Part shown: piece by piece, positions 51,997-61,282 of the stretch
Position numbering within the stretch: position 1 is the stretch's first letter
Layout: the number at the start of each line of letters is the position of its first letter
Assembly (NCBI RefSeq): GCF_029714405.1
Contig: NZ_CP121650.1
Span: 3,663,001-3,727,000, forward strand
DNA from: Bradyrhizobium sp. CB82
GTDB lineage: Bacteria > Pseudomonadota > Alphaproteobacteria > Rhizobiales > Xanthobacteraceae
Direction: 5' to 3'
DNA length: 64,000 bases
Translations under genes and position numbers: made by a program
The notes under the pieces: generated by a model
Seen by the model: only the letters and a program-made list of their open reading frames with translations
What the model was told of the DNA's origin: nothing
The model's database searches: none

Positions 51997-52349
51997 TCAG
52001 CCCTTTTCATCGCCTTTGACGCCGGCGCGAATTCGTCGAATGGCTAACATTAATGTCCGTGCGATATCGGCCAGGACCTCGCCTACGAGCGTAAGTAGTT
52101 CGGACAAGAAGGGCTCGCGCGAGGGATGACCGCTCGCACTCTGTTCAGGTGAATCAGAGCGCGCCGAATTTCCGCATGGATAGGTCCAAGATGCGTTTGA
52201 TACCAAAGGCGCGCCAGCTCCGGGTCCGCAGGCCATCCGGAATTGCGGAGCTTTCCGACCATCTCAACGAAGGACGCAGCGGTGCGGCCATTCAGCGGAT
52301 GCTCCTCGCATTCGCGACCGTTAAGTTCGTGCAGCACCGAGGCGGCCAA
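51997..52349 (-). pseudogene. UvrD/Rep-type helicase fragment
   Basis: The reverse frame from 52349 reads TAASFVEMVGKLRNSGWPAD, PELARLWYQTHLGPIHAEI and ALIHL, then another frame supplies EQSASGHPSREPFLSELLTL. This resembles an internal piece of UvrD-like helicases ('WYxxHLexih...RadL.QLeqiaxxypSRErFLteL'). Loss of a single G (CTGGAACAG to CTGAACAG) accounts for the frame change. The ATPase motifs are absent, so it is a remnant. Confidence 0.55.
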
Positions 52350-52373
52350 ACCCGCAACCGTAAAGCTCCGTCC

Positions 52374-52416
52374 TTGACAGTAACTGTCAAAGGTGGTAGA
52401 CAGTAACTGTCAAAGG
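52374..52416. promoter_or_regulatory. Two tandem palindromes upstream of merR-like gene
   Basis: TTGACAGTAACTGTCAA at 52374-52390 is a 17-bp palindrome. GACAGTAACTGTC repeats at 52399-52411 within an 18-base direct repeat (52376-52393 and 52399-52416), 23 bases apart. They lie just upstream of the MerR-type gene and probably are its operators. Confidence 0.65.
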
Positions 52417-52442
52417 GAGGTGCATGCAAGAGGGAGGGCGAG

Positions 52443-52889
52443 GTGGACATCAAGGAGCTGGCGCAACGGGCGGCAATGCCGATCCGAAATGTCCGCTACC
52501 TGATTTCCGAGAATTTCGTGGATCCGCCGCGCACTGACGAGGGCGGGAAGGCGCACGCGCATTACGGAGAGGAGCACCTGGCCCAGATCCGGGTGTACCA
52601 GCACTTGCGGGACGCCGGAATGTCCCAGCGGGAGATCCGCGCGCACATCGAAGGTCGCTCCGCGCACGAGGTAATCAAAGGAATCGATGAGGTCGTGCGC
52701 CAGCTGGCTCCGGGTCTCAAGCTCAAGGTAACTGCTTCCCTGATTCGGGGAGATGTCGATGTCGACGAGGTGCTCGCGCGCGTTCGCAGCATCCTCGAAA
52801 CGGTGAAGCACGGTAAGTCGGTCAAGTCGGCCAGATCAGGCAAATTGAAAGGAAGGCGCAATGCCCGCTCGGAAGCCGAAGATCGTTGA
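52443..52889 (+). CDS. MerR-family transcriptional regulator
   Basis: 148 residues from a GTG at 52443 with GGGAGGGCGAG upstream. The winged helix-turn-helix is at the N terminus: MDIKELAQRAAMPIRNVRYL, then FVDPPRTDEGGKAHAHYGEE and HLAQIRVYQHLRDAGMSQRE. The C-terminal part is a helical dimerisation region and a basic tail. It lacks the cysteine set of metal-sensing MerR proteins, so the signal is unknown. It overlaps the start of the broken VIT-domain gene, its likely target. Tandem palindromes sit in front. Confidence 0.85.
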   Translation: MDIKELAQRAAMPIRNVRYLISENFVDPPRTDEGGKAHAHYGEEHLAQIRVYQHLRDAGMSQREIRAHIEGRSAHEVIKGIDEVVRQLAPGLKLKVTASLIRGDVDVDEVLARVRSILETVKHGKSVKSARSGKLKGRRNARSEAEDR

Positions 52890-53275
52890 TTCTCTTCAGC
52901 CCTTCCGCGAGGGTGTGCGGGCGCTGGTCCGAGGCGACGAGCAGCCAGTGCCGCTGATCTCGACCGCGTTCGCCGTGGAAATCCGCGGTGGGTGGCATCG
53001 CAGCGGTGACGTCCGTGCGCACGTTCCGTAACCAGGAGAGCCAGGACATCGAGCCGACGATGACCTTTCCGGTTCCGGTCGACGCGGTACTCTGCTCACT
53101 CAAAGCCCGGATCGATGGCCGGGAGCTCATTGCCGTGGCTGCACCTAAGGAGGAAGCCCGCGAGACCTACGAGGTCGCGATCGACGGCGGCAGGTCAGCC
53201 GTATTGCACGAGGAGCTGATCAGCTCCGAACTAGCGTGGAAGCAGTTTACTATGCCGAATTCTGAAGGAAGTTGA
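52861..53275 (+). pseudogene. VIT-domain protein, frameshifted and truncated
   Basis: From an ATG at 52861 that overlaps the regulator's end: VDSLQPFREGVRALVRGDEQ, then STAFAVEIRGG. The sense then moves to another frame: IAAVTSVRTFRNQESQDIEP, TMTFPVPVDAVLCSLKARID and APKEEARETYEVAIDGGRSA, the VIT (inter-alpha-trypsin inhibitor) domain. The domain stops after SAVLHEEL and is followed by unrelated residues. Full proteins carry a von Willebrand domain downstream, which is missing. Truncation near 53230 lies about 120 bases before the recombinase fragment. Confidence 0.65.
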
Positions 53276-53353
53276 AGTGGTCGTGGCGACCTAGGTAGGC
53301 AGGAGGTTATTCTGATTAAGTCGGCAAGCAGATGGGCAACTTTCCATATCGCG

Positions 53354-53878
53354 AGCTCGGGCGCCAAAGGGCGCGACAAGCGCCCGGGGTTCGATCGACT
53401 GCTCAAGGACGCCACCGTGCGCAAGATCAACATGATCGCTGCTTGGTCGGTCGATAGGCTTGGCCGCAGTCTTCAGGATCTGGTGGCTTTCCTAACCGAC
53501 TTGCAGGCGCTTGGATGCGATCTCTACCTGCACCAGCAAGCGCTTGATACCAGCACGCCGTCGGGCAGGGCGATGTTCCAGATGTGCGGCGTCTTCGCCG
53601 AGTTCGAGCGCGGCATGATCCGGGAGCGCGTCAACGCGGGTCTCGCGCGAGCCAAGGAGCGCGGCGTCAAACTCGGTCGGCGTCCGGTGAAGCCGGCCAT
53701 TGAGGCCCGCATTCGCGAACTGAAGGCTGAGGGGATGGGCATTCTCAAGATTGGCCGCACTGTGGGGGTGGGCACAAGCGTGGTGCAGCGGGTCCTTGGC
53801 CAGCGAGCGACAGGCGGCGCTGTGGTTGGTCGACGAGCGTACTGCGGAGGCTCGGGAACGGGACATCGCTGTTCCTGA
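53354..53878 (+). pseudogene. Serine recombinase, N-terminally truncated
   Basis: The frame reads SSGAKGRDKRPGFDRLLKDA, then INMIAAWSVDRLGRSLQDLV, CGVFAEFERGMIRERVNAGL and GRRPVKPAIEARIRELKAEG, close to the intact recombinase at 41033. The first 40 or so residues, including the catalytic serine, are absent. It also differs at its C terminus. It is therefore a catalytically dead fragment unless it complements another protein. Confidence 0.85.
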
Positions 53879-54346
53879 AGAAAAGGACAGGTGAGAGTGA
53901 CTCGGGTCCATCCATCCTCGTCGACGGTACTGGAAGGGGCGATCGAGCGACTTTTGCAGCAACGTATACGTCGCCACTGAGCAGTAATCGGTGCACGGTT
54001 TGGTGACGACGAGCGCAATAAGACGGCAGAAAGTATATCCTACAGTTGCGGCCGGCTCTCGCCTTGGACACCGCTGACCAGCAGCTCAGTGGACGTGAGG
54101 GCTATGAGGAAGTCGCGAACGCACTCGCCGCCGGAAGGGCACTCGCGGCTCGGAACAAAAGCTAGCCGGTGCGGCCAGCAAAGCTGGAGAGCTTTCGGAT
54201 CTGCTTTCTGAAGCTTTGGGGTAAGAAAGCCGCGCGTCGCGGCACGCCTCCGCATGCCCTCAATTGCTGCTTCGAGCGCGCCCTCTGGGCTGGGTATAAG
54301 CGATGCGGTCAGGGAAGCGCGCGAAGCCCAACATCTTACCCCACGA
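53879..54346. other. Stretch with no supported gene
   Basis: Only poor-quality frames. A plus-strand hint near 54170 and a reverse frame 54040-54594 overlap the pseudogene that follows. It looks like decayed sequence. Confidence 0.35.
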
Positions 54347-54594
54347 CTATTGTTCGCTGTCCTTGGCGTCACGTGCCTGGAGAAACCGGCCGCTCTTGAC
54401 CGGGTCAATCCGATCGGCCTCGGGGGGCGCCGCGCCCACTGCGCCCAACGCTCAACCTCGTCGTCCTGAGCTTCGATCGCCGTCCGGAAGGCCGGTTTGA
54501 CCGCACGAACGTAAGCGCGGATGTCGGGGGCTCGCCGCATCGTCGCCGCTTTGTCAAGCAGCCGGCAACTCGCGCTTAGGCGCCGCTGGCGCAA
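54347..54594 (-). pseudogene. C-terminal fragment of a rhizobial hypothetical protein
   Basis: The reverse frame reads RAPDIRAYVRAVKPAF and EVERWAQWA, then in another frame EADRIDPVKSGRF, ending at 54347. This matches the end of a hypothetical protein type I know from Bradyrhizobium ('WA.WALxxADRIDPVxSGRFL'). The frame change marks it as broken. Confidence 0.5.
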
Positions 54595-54719
54595 AGCTGT
54601 TGACTGGCGGCTCCAAACGCGCCGCGGCGAGTCAAGTCGACCTCTTTACAACCGGCGACATGTAGGCCCATGATGCCACAACAGCTGAGCCGACCACTCG
54701 GCAGGAGTGATCGCTTTCC

Positions 54720-57320
54720 ATGCCCAAGATCGCGCACATCTCTGATATCCACTTCGGCAAGACCTTTGACGTAGACGTTTGGAGAAACGTGCGCAGGCGG
54801 ATCCAAGAATTCAACCCCGATCTCCTTATAGTTTCTGGCGACGTCGTTGATCACCCGCGGCCGTTTCAAATGATGGCCGTAAAGGCCGAACTGTTAGACG
54901 TCTGCGCGAGCTGCTCCTCGGAACCGGAGCTGTTCATTGTCCCAGGTAATCACGATGTCCGGCTTTGGGGAAATTTGCGTCTCCGGGTTTGGCCGAGGTG
55001 GCTCGAACGTATCCTCCTCCCGGAATGGTTCGAACGGATTATGTTCAGCGATATAAATGAGGCGAAGGAGAAAATCGAAGCCGAGCTTGGCATCTCGCTC
55101 GGGTTAAACGAGAACTGCAAGAAGTTGACGTGGAGACGCAGACTCAAAGGGCTAAAGCCCGGCAATTGGATCCGCCGCTACGTCAAAGCGAGTACATGCG
55201 ATGGGCGTGTCCAAAGCTGCGATAGGTGCCGCAACGGGGGTATTTGGCCGACCGAGAGCTTACATCGCCGCATCACAATCGTATGTTTCGACTCAAACCC
55301 GGCGAAGGGACGCGGCCGCGCGTTTGCGTCTGGCGAGGTTGGCCAAAGTCAAATCACACGATTGGATCACGGTCTCAGAGCGGAGCAGAGCCAGGCGTGC
55401 CCAAAAACGTGTAAAGCAAAAAATACCGACGCCGTTCTGCTTCGCATAGCCGTTCTGCATCATCATCCGCTACCGATTGCAGTTTCCGCTGCGTCGTTCC
55501 GAACGATTGCTCGTGAGGCGAAGCTCGAACCTTATCTCGTGCTTCGCAACAGCGGAGACCTTCTCCAGCAGCTCCAGAACCACAAGTTCGACCTGGTGTT
55601 ACATGGCCATAAGCATAGACCTCAGTTCGCGCGACTTGAACTAAACACCGATGGAGCGGATCCGTACCCCTTAACGGTGCTCGCAGCCGGCAGCACAGCG
55701 AAGGCCGACGAGGACAAGGCGAACAACACCCTGCGGCTGCTTGAGACCGAACCCAACGGACGCCTTGCAGTACGCACCATAGAGCGCGGCGAGATTTGGA
55801 GCGACGACGAAGAACCGTACAGGGAGGAACTTCCTAAGCTCAAACAGCGCGCATTCAGCCGCGCACGGGAGCTCACCAAGCGCACTGCCGGCCTTCTGCG
55901 CTGGGAAACTCGAATCGATGCTGTCGGGAACGTCAATATGACGACCGAGGTACGCAAGATCAGATTGTTACATGGCGCGGAAGTTGTGAAAGGCTTTCCC
56001 TTTCTGGTAACCATTCCATCCCATGGGCAACGCTTTAATGACCTGATCCAGCTCGATCGACAATATCAAGATGCCATGGAATTGATGTGGCGGGCCGAGG
56101 ACAATAACCTCTACGCATTGGACGATGTTCCGCAAGGTCAGCGTGGATATTGCTGGATCCAACTGAAACAACCACTCGAGCCCGGATCGTCGCGAGCTAT
56201 TGACTACCGAATCCACCATGCCGTCACCAACAGCATTGCCATGAACAGCTGGGAGCTTGCCGAGCGGGCACGACTTGATGCCCGTCTAAAGGGGCGAGAC
56301 CACGAAAGTGTCCGACGCTATGTTGCTTATCCCGCCGATCGGCTGTTGTTCCGATTGGTTTTGCCGCCCAGCCTCGCCGATGTCCATCCAGAGCTTCGCT
56401 GCCGCCGAGCTCCTCGGTACCCTGAGTTTCCGCTCACTTTCCTGCCAGATGTGGCGATGGAGACCGCGACGGCCGATCCCAGGTTCAGGACCTTTGATCA
56501 CTTCGAGATCGACGACGATTTACAGGGGGAAGAACAGCACAAGCTACGGTACATCCCGCAGGAATTGGCTTGGGAGCTTGACATCGAAAACCCGGTGCCC
56601 GGCTACGTATACGAGCTGCGCTGGAAGGTACCCAAGGGCAACATAGCCGACGTTCCCGTACGCGACGGCACCACTGTGCGGCAAAAAATACTTTGTGATT
56701 TCCGCGACCGGATCCGGGAATACAGCGAAGCCGAGAAAAGCGGGGCCGGTAGCCCCAAGCTGGCTGAAGTGGACAGGGAATGCTGTAATTTGTTTAAGGA
56801 CTTTGCCGCAACGTTGATGCAAGACCTCGCTGGCGTTGACCCATCCGAACGTCAGGCAGTCTTCCTCATGGTCTACGATAGCTCCAATTTGGAGCTCCAT
56901 GCGGTGCGCTCCTGCCTCTCATGGTCAATCGAACCGCCACAATCATTTGCTGTACCTCTGGGAGGAGGCATCGCCGGAGCGGCGTTTCTCCAAAACAAGG
57001 TAATAGCTTGGGGGAAGGCGCCCGACAGCAAGAGCCTGATAAGGCCAAAGCCCCTGCCCGGTCTTGACCCGCAATACGTTCTGGCGCTGCCGATCTTCTA
57101 CATCGGACAGAACGAATTGGTGATCAAGACAGGCGCCGTGATCGGCGTAGTGACCGTTGCTTCTGACTCTGTCGGATCTCAAATCGCCGACTGTTGTGGT
57201 GAGACCGCGGAAGCTGTTAAGCGCCGAGCGGACCTTCAGCTCAGCGCCCAGGCCGTCGTGACCACGATGTTGCATCGCCTTTCGCGGCAGTCGGTGCCCA
57301 ATTCCCGTCCAACCCCATAA
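54720..57320 (+). CDS. Large metallophosphoesterase with C-terminal GAF-like domain
   Basis: 866 residues with GGAG upstream of the ATG. The N-terminal calcineurin-like phosphoesterase has DIHFGK at residue 9 (Asp-x-His), SGDVVDH at about 40, PGNHD at about 74, HHHPLP at about 247 and VLHGHKHRPQF at about 294, so all metal ligands are visible. Residues about 385-690 form a beta-rich region (LLHGAEVVKGFPFLVTIPSH, RGYCWIQLKQPLEPGSSRA) that I do not recognise. Residues about 730-840 resemble a GAF domain (PLGGGIAGAAFLQNKVIAWG, then GAVIGVVTVASDSVG). It may be a sensor-controlled nuclease or phosphodiesterase. It stands alone between decayed genes. Confidence 0.75.
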   Translation: MPKIAHISDIHFGKTFDVDVWRNVRRRIQEFNPDLLIVSGDVVDHPRPFQMMAVKAELLDVCASCSSEPELFIVPGNHDVRLWGNLRLRVWPRWLERILLPEWFERIMFSDINEAKEKIEAELGISLGLNENCKKLTWRRRLKGLKPGNWIRRYVKASTCDGRVQSCDRCRNGGIWPTESLHRRITIVCFDSNPAKGRGRAFASGEVGQSQITRLDHGLRAEQSQACPKTCKAKNTDAVLLRIAVLHHHPLPIAVSAASFRTIAREAKLEPYLVLRNSGDLLQQLQNHKFDLVLHGHKHRPQFARLELNTDGADPYPLTVLAAGSTAKADEDKANNTLRLLETEPNGRLAVRTIERGEIWSDDEEPYREELPKLKQRAFSRARELTKRTAGLLRWETRIDAVGNVNMTTEVRKIRLLHGAEVVKGFPFLVTIPSHGQRFNDLIQLDRQYQDAMELMWRAEDNNLYALDDVPQGQRGYCWIQLKQPLEPGSSRAIDYRIHHAVTNSIAMNSWELAERARLDARLKGRDHESVRRYVAYPADRLLFRLVLPPSLADVHPELRCRRAPRYPEFPLTFLPDVAMETATADPRFRTFDHFEIDDDLQGEEQHKLRYIPQELAWELDIENPVPGYVYELRWKVPKGNIADVPVRDGTTVRQKILCDFRDRIREYSEAEKSGAGSPKLAEVDRECCNLFKDFAATLMQDLAGVDPSERQAVFLMVYDSSNLELHAVRSCLSWSIEPPQSFAVPLGGGIAGAAFLQNKVIAWGKAPDSKSLIRPKPLPGLDPQYVLALPIFYIGQNELVIKTGAVIGVVTVASDSVGSQIADCCGETAEAVKRRADLQLSAQAVVTTMLHRLSRQSVPNSRPTP

Positions 57321-58069
57321 CAGCCCGCTATTGATCGTTAACGCTTTCCTCAGAACGGTGGTTGATAATTGAGATAGCGAGAGACCGCCGCCTCGAGGAC
57401 TGGGCCGGTGCGGATTGTCGTCAGGTTTCGAAAAACATGAAGTGAAGCAATAGCTGGTAGTGTGTATGATAATGCGCCGGCCAACAATTCGCCGGTACAA
57501 GCGTGATCGCGGGTACAGACCGAGCGCACAGTTGCAAGTCACTGCTGGCAGGCTTACCTTCCGAAAGCGGTCGCCGCCTAGGCCCGTTTGGTATGAAAAA
57601 TGGAGCGAAGGATGATCACGAGTCTTGCTAAGAATGTAGAAGCCTATGATCCGGAAGCCGATCCAGCCAAGATTGATTGCGACTCGCTACGTAGCCGTGG
57701 ATGGCCATCATCAGTACTGGATTGTGTACGAGCGCTTCAGATGTCCAGTTCGCATAGCTTGGAACTCGAGACGCCGCAGTCGCCGCATCCTGTGAACAAA
57801 TAGAACGGGGCCTCTCTTCGGCCATTCAGAACGCCATCAGTTCGTCCCGTGGCGCTAGTCACGTCGCCATTAACTTTGCGCCAGTGCATCGGTTCGAACT
57901 GGTGGGGTGTGGTCGAAAGGGTGTAAGGTCGGCATGAGGCTCGGGTGTCGGCTCCAGGCTCGCGTCGATCACGCAGGCATCCTGTTCATGACGCGCCCCG
58001 TTTGGCCTTTGGTTGGAACCATACGCGAAAAGGCGCCCGCGAACAACTTGCGCGTTTGCACATTGCAAC
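57321..58069. other. Stretch with one doubtful small frame
   Basis: A 67-codon frame (57600-57803, KNVEAYDPEADPAKIDCDSL...) has plausible composition but no recognised family. Otherwise I see nothing. Confidence 0.3.
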
Positions 58070-58553
58070 CTACGCAAAGCTGTCGTGCAGGTTTCTGCAC
58101 AACCTCTGGTCGTTCCCCTGAGGCGGAACGCACATCCGGTAATATTGATTTCTCAGGTACGCGTTGTTTAGCCCGGGATCGACGTAGGCCAGTTCGTTCA
58201 ATGACGGTGTCCGACAGATTGGCCTGTCCCGTGACACCGCCGCCTAAGCCGGCCGAGAAGGACTGACTAAATGTACCTTTTCCTGCCAACGTGACGGTCT
58301 TCAAAGGCTCAATCACGGAGACTCCGGGACTAAGGCCGGACTGCTCGTTGACGATAAGCGTCAGATCGACCGTCGCGTCCCACTTCTTCAGAAAAGCGAA
58401 GTAGGGATCAGCTAACCGACCCTTGGTCGCTAGCCTGATTTCGCATTTCACGCGCTCGACGATTTCGGAAACGGGTACTTGCCTCGTCTCCGTCTCGATT
58501 GAAGGCGTGGTCGTGCACCCCTGGAGCAACAAAGAATAACGGCCGAACCACAT
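58070..58553 (-). pseudogene. Lipoprotein gene, frameshifted
   Basis: The reverse frame from 58553 has a lipobox-like LLLQGC close to the start, then VPVSEIVERVKCEIRLATKG, VDLTLIVNEQSGLSPGVSVI and KTVTLAGKGTFSQSFSAGLG. Near residue 110 it continues in another frame: LAYVDPGLNNAYLRNQYYRM, ending CRNLHDSFA at 58070. The first part resembles outer-envelope lipoproteins frequent in Bradyrhizobium. The signal peptide is short in this frame, and the break makes a truncated or altered product. Confidence 0.6.
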
Positions 58554-58921
58554 GCCTGGGTGGTAACGCTCGATTGGAAACAGCGATGATGCGCTCCGTT
58601 CTCAATATTCCCAAAGCCGCGCGAAATCCCATCGCGGCCGGGTTTGATGTCCCCCGCATATCCCTTCCCCCCAAAGGGCACTCAACTAAAGATTTAGCAT
58701 TGTTGAAGCACGCGCCTCGGCTGCCGAGCGCAATTTCTTTGGCGAGTGATGAAGTTCGCAGCGTCTCTCAAAACTGGACGTTCCGGCCTCGACGCCCAAC
58801 CTCGCGAATCTTCGCGCCACCAGTTTGCCCGCAGTTTCGACAGAGATGCCTTCGGATGTGATGTTTTGGTCTACTCGAATTTGCCGTAAACTGCGGCTGG
58901 ACTGGAAAAGGAAGCAAACAC
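58554..58921. other. Intergenic stretch
   Basis: No supported gene; it should contain the promoter of the gene at 58922 and that of the broken lipoprotein. Confidence 0.4.
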
Positions 58922-59191
58922 ATGGCTGACATGGACACCCGATTTGTGCGCGCCTGCCTCGATGCTCTAGCTCCCTCCCTTTCCGATGAAGAGGCGATCA
59001 TGTCGGTCGAGAAAGGCCAAACCCGTTACGGTCGCCAGACCTACTTGTACTACCGGGTTCAGATAGCGACATTCGTCGCCAAGACCGGGAACTCTCCGGT
59101 CAATCCACGTGCCGTCTGTGTCGCGGTGAACGTCGATACGCCAGACAGCGCCGCGCTGGCTCCGCTTTCAGAGTGGGTGCCGTTTCCCTAG
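58922..59191 (+). CDS. Hypothetical protein (89 aa)
   Basis: MADMDTRFVRACLDALAPSL is followed by SVEKGQTRYGRQTYLYYRVQ and IATFVAKTGNSPVNPRAVCV, ending AALAPLSEWVPFP. A ribosome binding site (AAGGAAG) lies upstream. It has a mixed helix/strand composition of a small globular protein, without a signal peptide or known motif. It precedes the glycoside hydrolase genes by about 150 bases on the same strand. Confidence 0.6.
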   Translation: MADMDTRFVRACLDALAPSLSDEEAIMSVEKGQTRYGRQTYLYYRVQIATFVAKTGNSPVNPRAVCVAVNVDTPDSAALAPLSEWVPFP

Positions 59192-59347
59192 GCATCGTCA
59201 TGCTCTCTGTCGCTCTGTTCGATCTGTCCGAATTTTCTTGCGCGCCCGGAAATCGCCTGTTCTACTTGCGGCTGTTCTTTCTAATTCGTTCATTGATGCC
59301 GGCTCGATCGGCGGCAAGCTGGTTTGGCCTCCAAGTAGGAGCACGAG

Positions 59348-61282
59348 TTGATCTCGCAAGACTGGATCAGTCTAGATACACCCATGGGTGCCACGCTCAC
59401 CCAAGGGGGCGCGACCTTTCGGGTCTGGGCTCCGCGCGCGACTGCGGTTCACGTGTGTGGTGAGTTCAACGGCGCTGCTCAATGGGACCCGCAACCTGAC
59501 AATCTCATGCGGGATGAAAGCGGGTATTGGACGGGATTTGTACCCAATGCCAAAGACGGAGATCTATACAAGTTCTATGTCGTAGGCATGGGAAGTAGCG
59601 GATACAAGCGCGATCCGTACGCCCGGGATCTCAGCATCGATCCGCCATTTCCCCACTGCAATTGCATCATTCGAGATCCGTCATCTTACACCTGGCACGA
59701 CCAGGCGTTTGTGACGCCTGATTTTTCCGACATGATCATTTACCAGTTGCATGTGGGCGCCTATGCGCCCCCTTCAGTTGGTGCCAGAGGTACCTTCCTC
59801 GACGTACTATCTAAGATCGAGCATCTGGCTGCGCTTCGCGTGAACGTCCTGCAACTGCTTCCGATCGATGAAGCCGAAACCGATCCCACCATGGGCTACA
59901 ACGGCTCGGACTATTTCTCGCCTGACTGGGGTTATGTTGTCTATGACAGGCAAGTGCTTCTTTCGCATTTTGTGACGGTGAACAGGCTCCTCACCGCGCG
60001 TGGCCAGCAGCCGCTAGCCAGCGCGACGGATCTCGTGCCGGGCCCGAACCAACTGAAAGTCCTTATAGACCTTTGCCATTTGTACGGTTTAGCGGTCATC
60101 TTTGATGTCGTCTACAATCATGCGGGCGGCTTCATCGGAGATGATGAGGCGATCTATTTCGGCGATCGCTTCACTGACAGCAATAACAACAATTCTCTCT
60201 ATTTCACGGACCAGCCAATGGCCGGAGGCCTGTCCTTCGCCCTATGGAATCGGGACGTCCGTCAGTTTCTAATCAACAGTGCAGGGTACTATCTCGACGA
60301 ATATCATGTTGATGGATTTCGGTATGATGAGACCAGTGCGTTGCTGCGGTTGAATCAAAGCACCGGCTTCGCATTCTGCCAGGATCTTACAAATACGGTT
60401 CGGTGGAAGAAGCCTCGTGCGCTACAGAATGCTGAGCACTGGCCTGTCACCTCTGCCATCACGGAAACGCCACCCGCAGGAGCGGGATTTGACGTGATTC
60501 AGCACGACGGTCTTCGCACCAGTTTGCGGAATGCAATCCAGCAGGCCTCCTATGGGGGTAACTTTCCTTTGCCTCTCTTAGCGGTCGCTTCGAACGTCAA
60601 TCCGTCTTCCGTTTCTATTCCCTGGAAGGCGGTCACCTGCGTTGAGAACCACGACATCGTCAAGCAGGGCGAAGAACTTCGGATTCCTGCTTTGGCCGAT
60701 GGCTCCAACGCGCGCTCCTGGTATGCGCGCAGCCGCGCTCGGGTTGCCTCCGCTCTGCTGTTGTTTTTGCCCGGAATCCCGCAAATATTCATGGGGCAGG
60801 AATTCCTTGAAGATAAGCAGTGGAGCGAAGTCCCGAACTCGCCGCTGCATATTTGGTGGGCCGGCCTTGAGAGCGGCGACCGCTCGATGAAGGATCATCT
60901 TCACTTTATGCAGGATGCCGTCGAGAAGCGCAGACGACATCCCGCCCTTCGAGGCTTCGAGGCAAGACCGTTTTATGTGTGTGAGAAAGATCGCGTGATT
61001 GCCGTTCATCGATGGATCGAGGCGGTTGGGCGTGATGTCGTAGTTGTCTCCAGTCTTAGCGATTCAACTTACTACGACTACGAAATTGGATTTCCAAGTG
61101 CGGGCCGCTGGCTCGAAGCCTTCAATTCCGATGCCTACGATCATTGGGAAAATCCATGGATCGTCGGCAATGGTGGCCAGATTTTTGCTGAGGGGAGGGG
61201 ACTTCATGGATTCTCGGCGAGCGCATCATTGGTCGTACCTGCGAACTCGGTCTTACTTTTTACTCGCGACGAGGGTGACTAG
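59348..61282 (+). CDS. GH13 family alpha-amylase/branching-enzyme-like protein
   Basis: 644 residues. A TTG start with AGGA at 59337 gives ISQDWISLDTPMGATLTQGG. An N-terminal CBM48-like domain (residues 15-110, FRVWAPRATAVHVCGEFNGA) precedes a GH13 barrel with the four usual regions: DVVYNHAG at about 256, DGFRYDETSAL at about 324 (nucleophile Asp), NAEHW at about 360 (acid Glu) and CVENHDIV at about 434. A C-terminal beta domain follows. The layout fits glycogen branching enzymes and maltooligosyl-trehalose trehalohydrolases. There is no signal peptide, so it is cytoplasmic. Its stop overlaps the next gene's GTG start by eight bases. Confidence 0.88.
   Translation: MISQDWISLDTPMGATLTQGGATFRVWAPRATAVHVCGEFNGAAQWDPQPDNLMRDESGYWTGFVPNAKDGDLYKFYVVGMGSSGYKRDPYARDLSIDPPFPHCNCIIRDPSSYTWHDQAFVTPDFSDMIIYQLHVGAYAPPSVGARGTFLDVLSKIEHLAALRVNVLQLLPIDEAETDPTMGYNGSDYFSPDWGYVVYDRQVLLSHFVTVNRLLTARGQQPLASATDLVPGPNQLKVLIDLCHLYGLAVIFDVVYNHAGGFIGDDEAIYFGDRFTDSNNNNSLYFTDQPMAGGLSFALWNRDVRQFLINSAGYYLDEYHVDGFRYDETSALLRLNQSTGFAFCQDLTNTVRWKKPRALQNAEHWPVTSAITETPPAGAGFDVIQHDGLRTSLRNAIQQASYGGNFPLPLLAVASNVNPSSVSIPWKAVTCVENHDIVKQGEELRIPALADGSNARSWYARSRARVASALLLFLPGIPQIFMGQEFLEDKQWSEVPNSPLHIWWAGLESGDRSMKDHLHFMQDAVEKRRRHPALRGFEARPFYVCEKDRVIAVHRWIEAVGRDVVVVSSLSDSTYYDYEIGFPSAGRWLEAFNSDAYDHWENPWIVGNGGQIFAEGRGLHGFSASASLVVPANSVLLFTRDEGD

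Noticed and set aside
54040..54346. Extension of the reverse frame as part of a 184-codon gene
   Set aside because: The family-like end lies in a different frame and stops at 54347; beyond it the reading is arbitrary.
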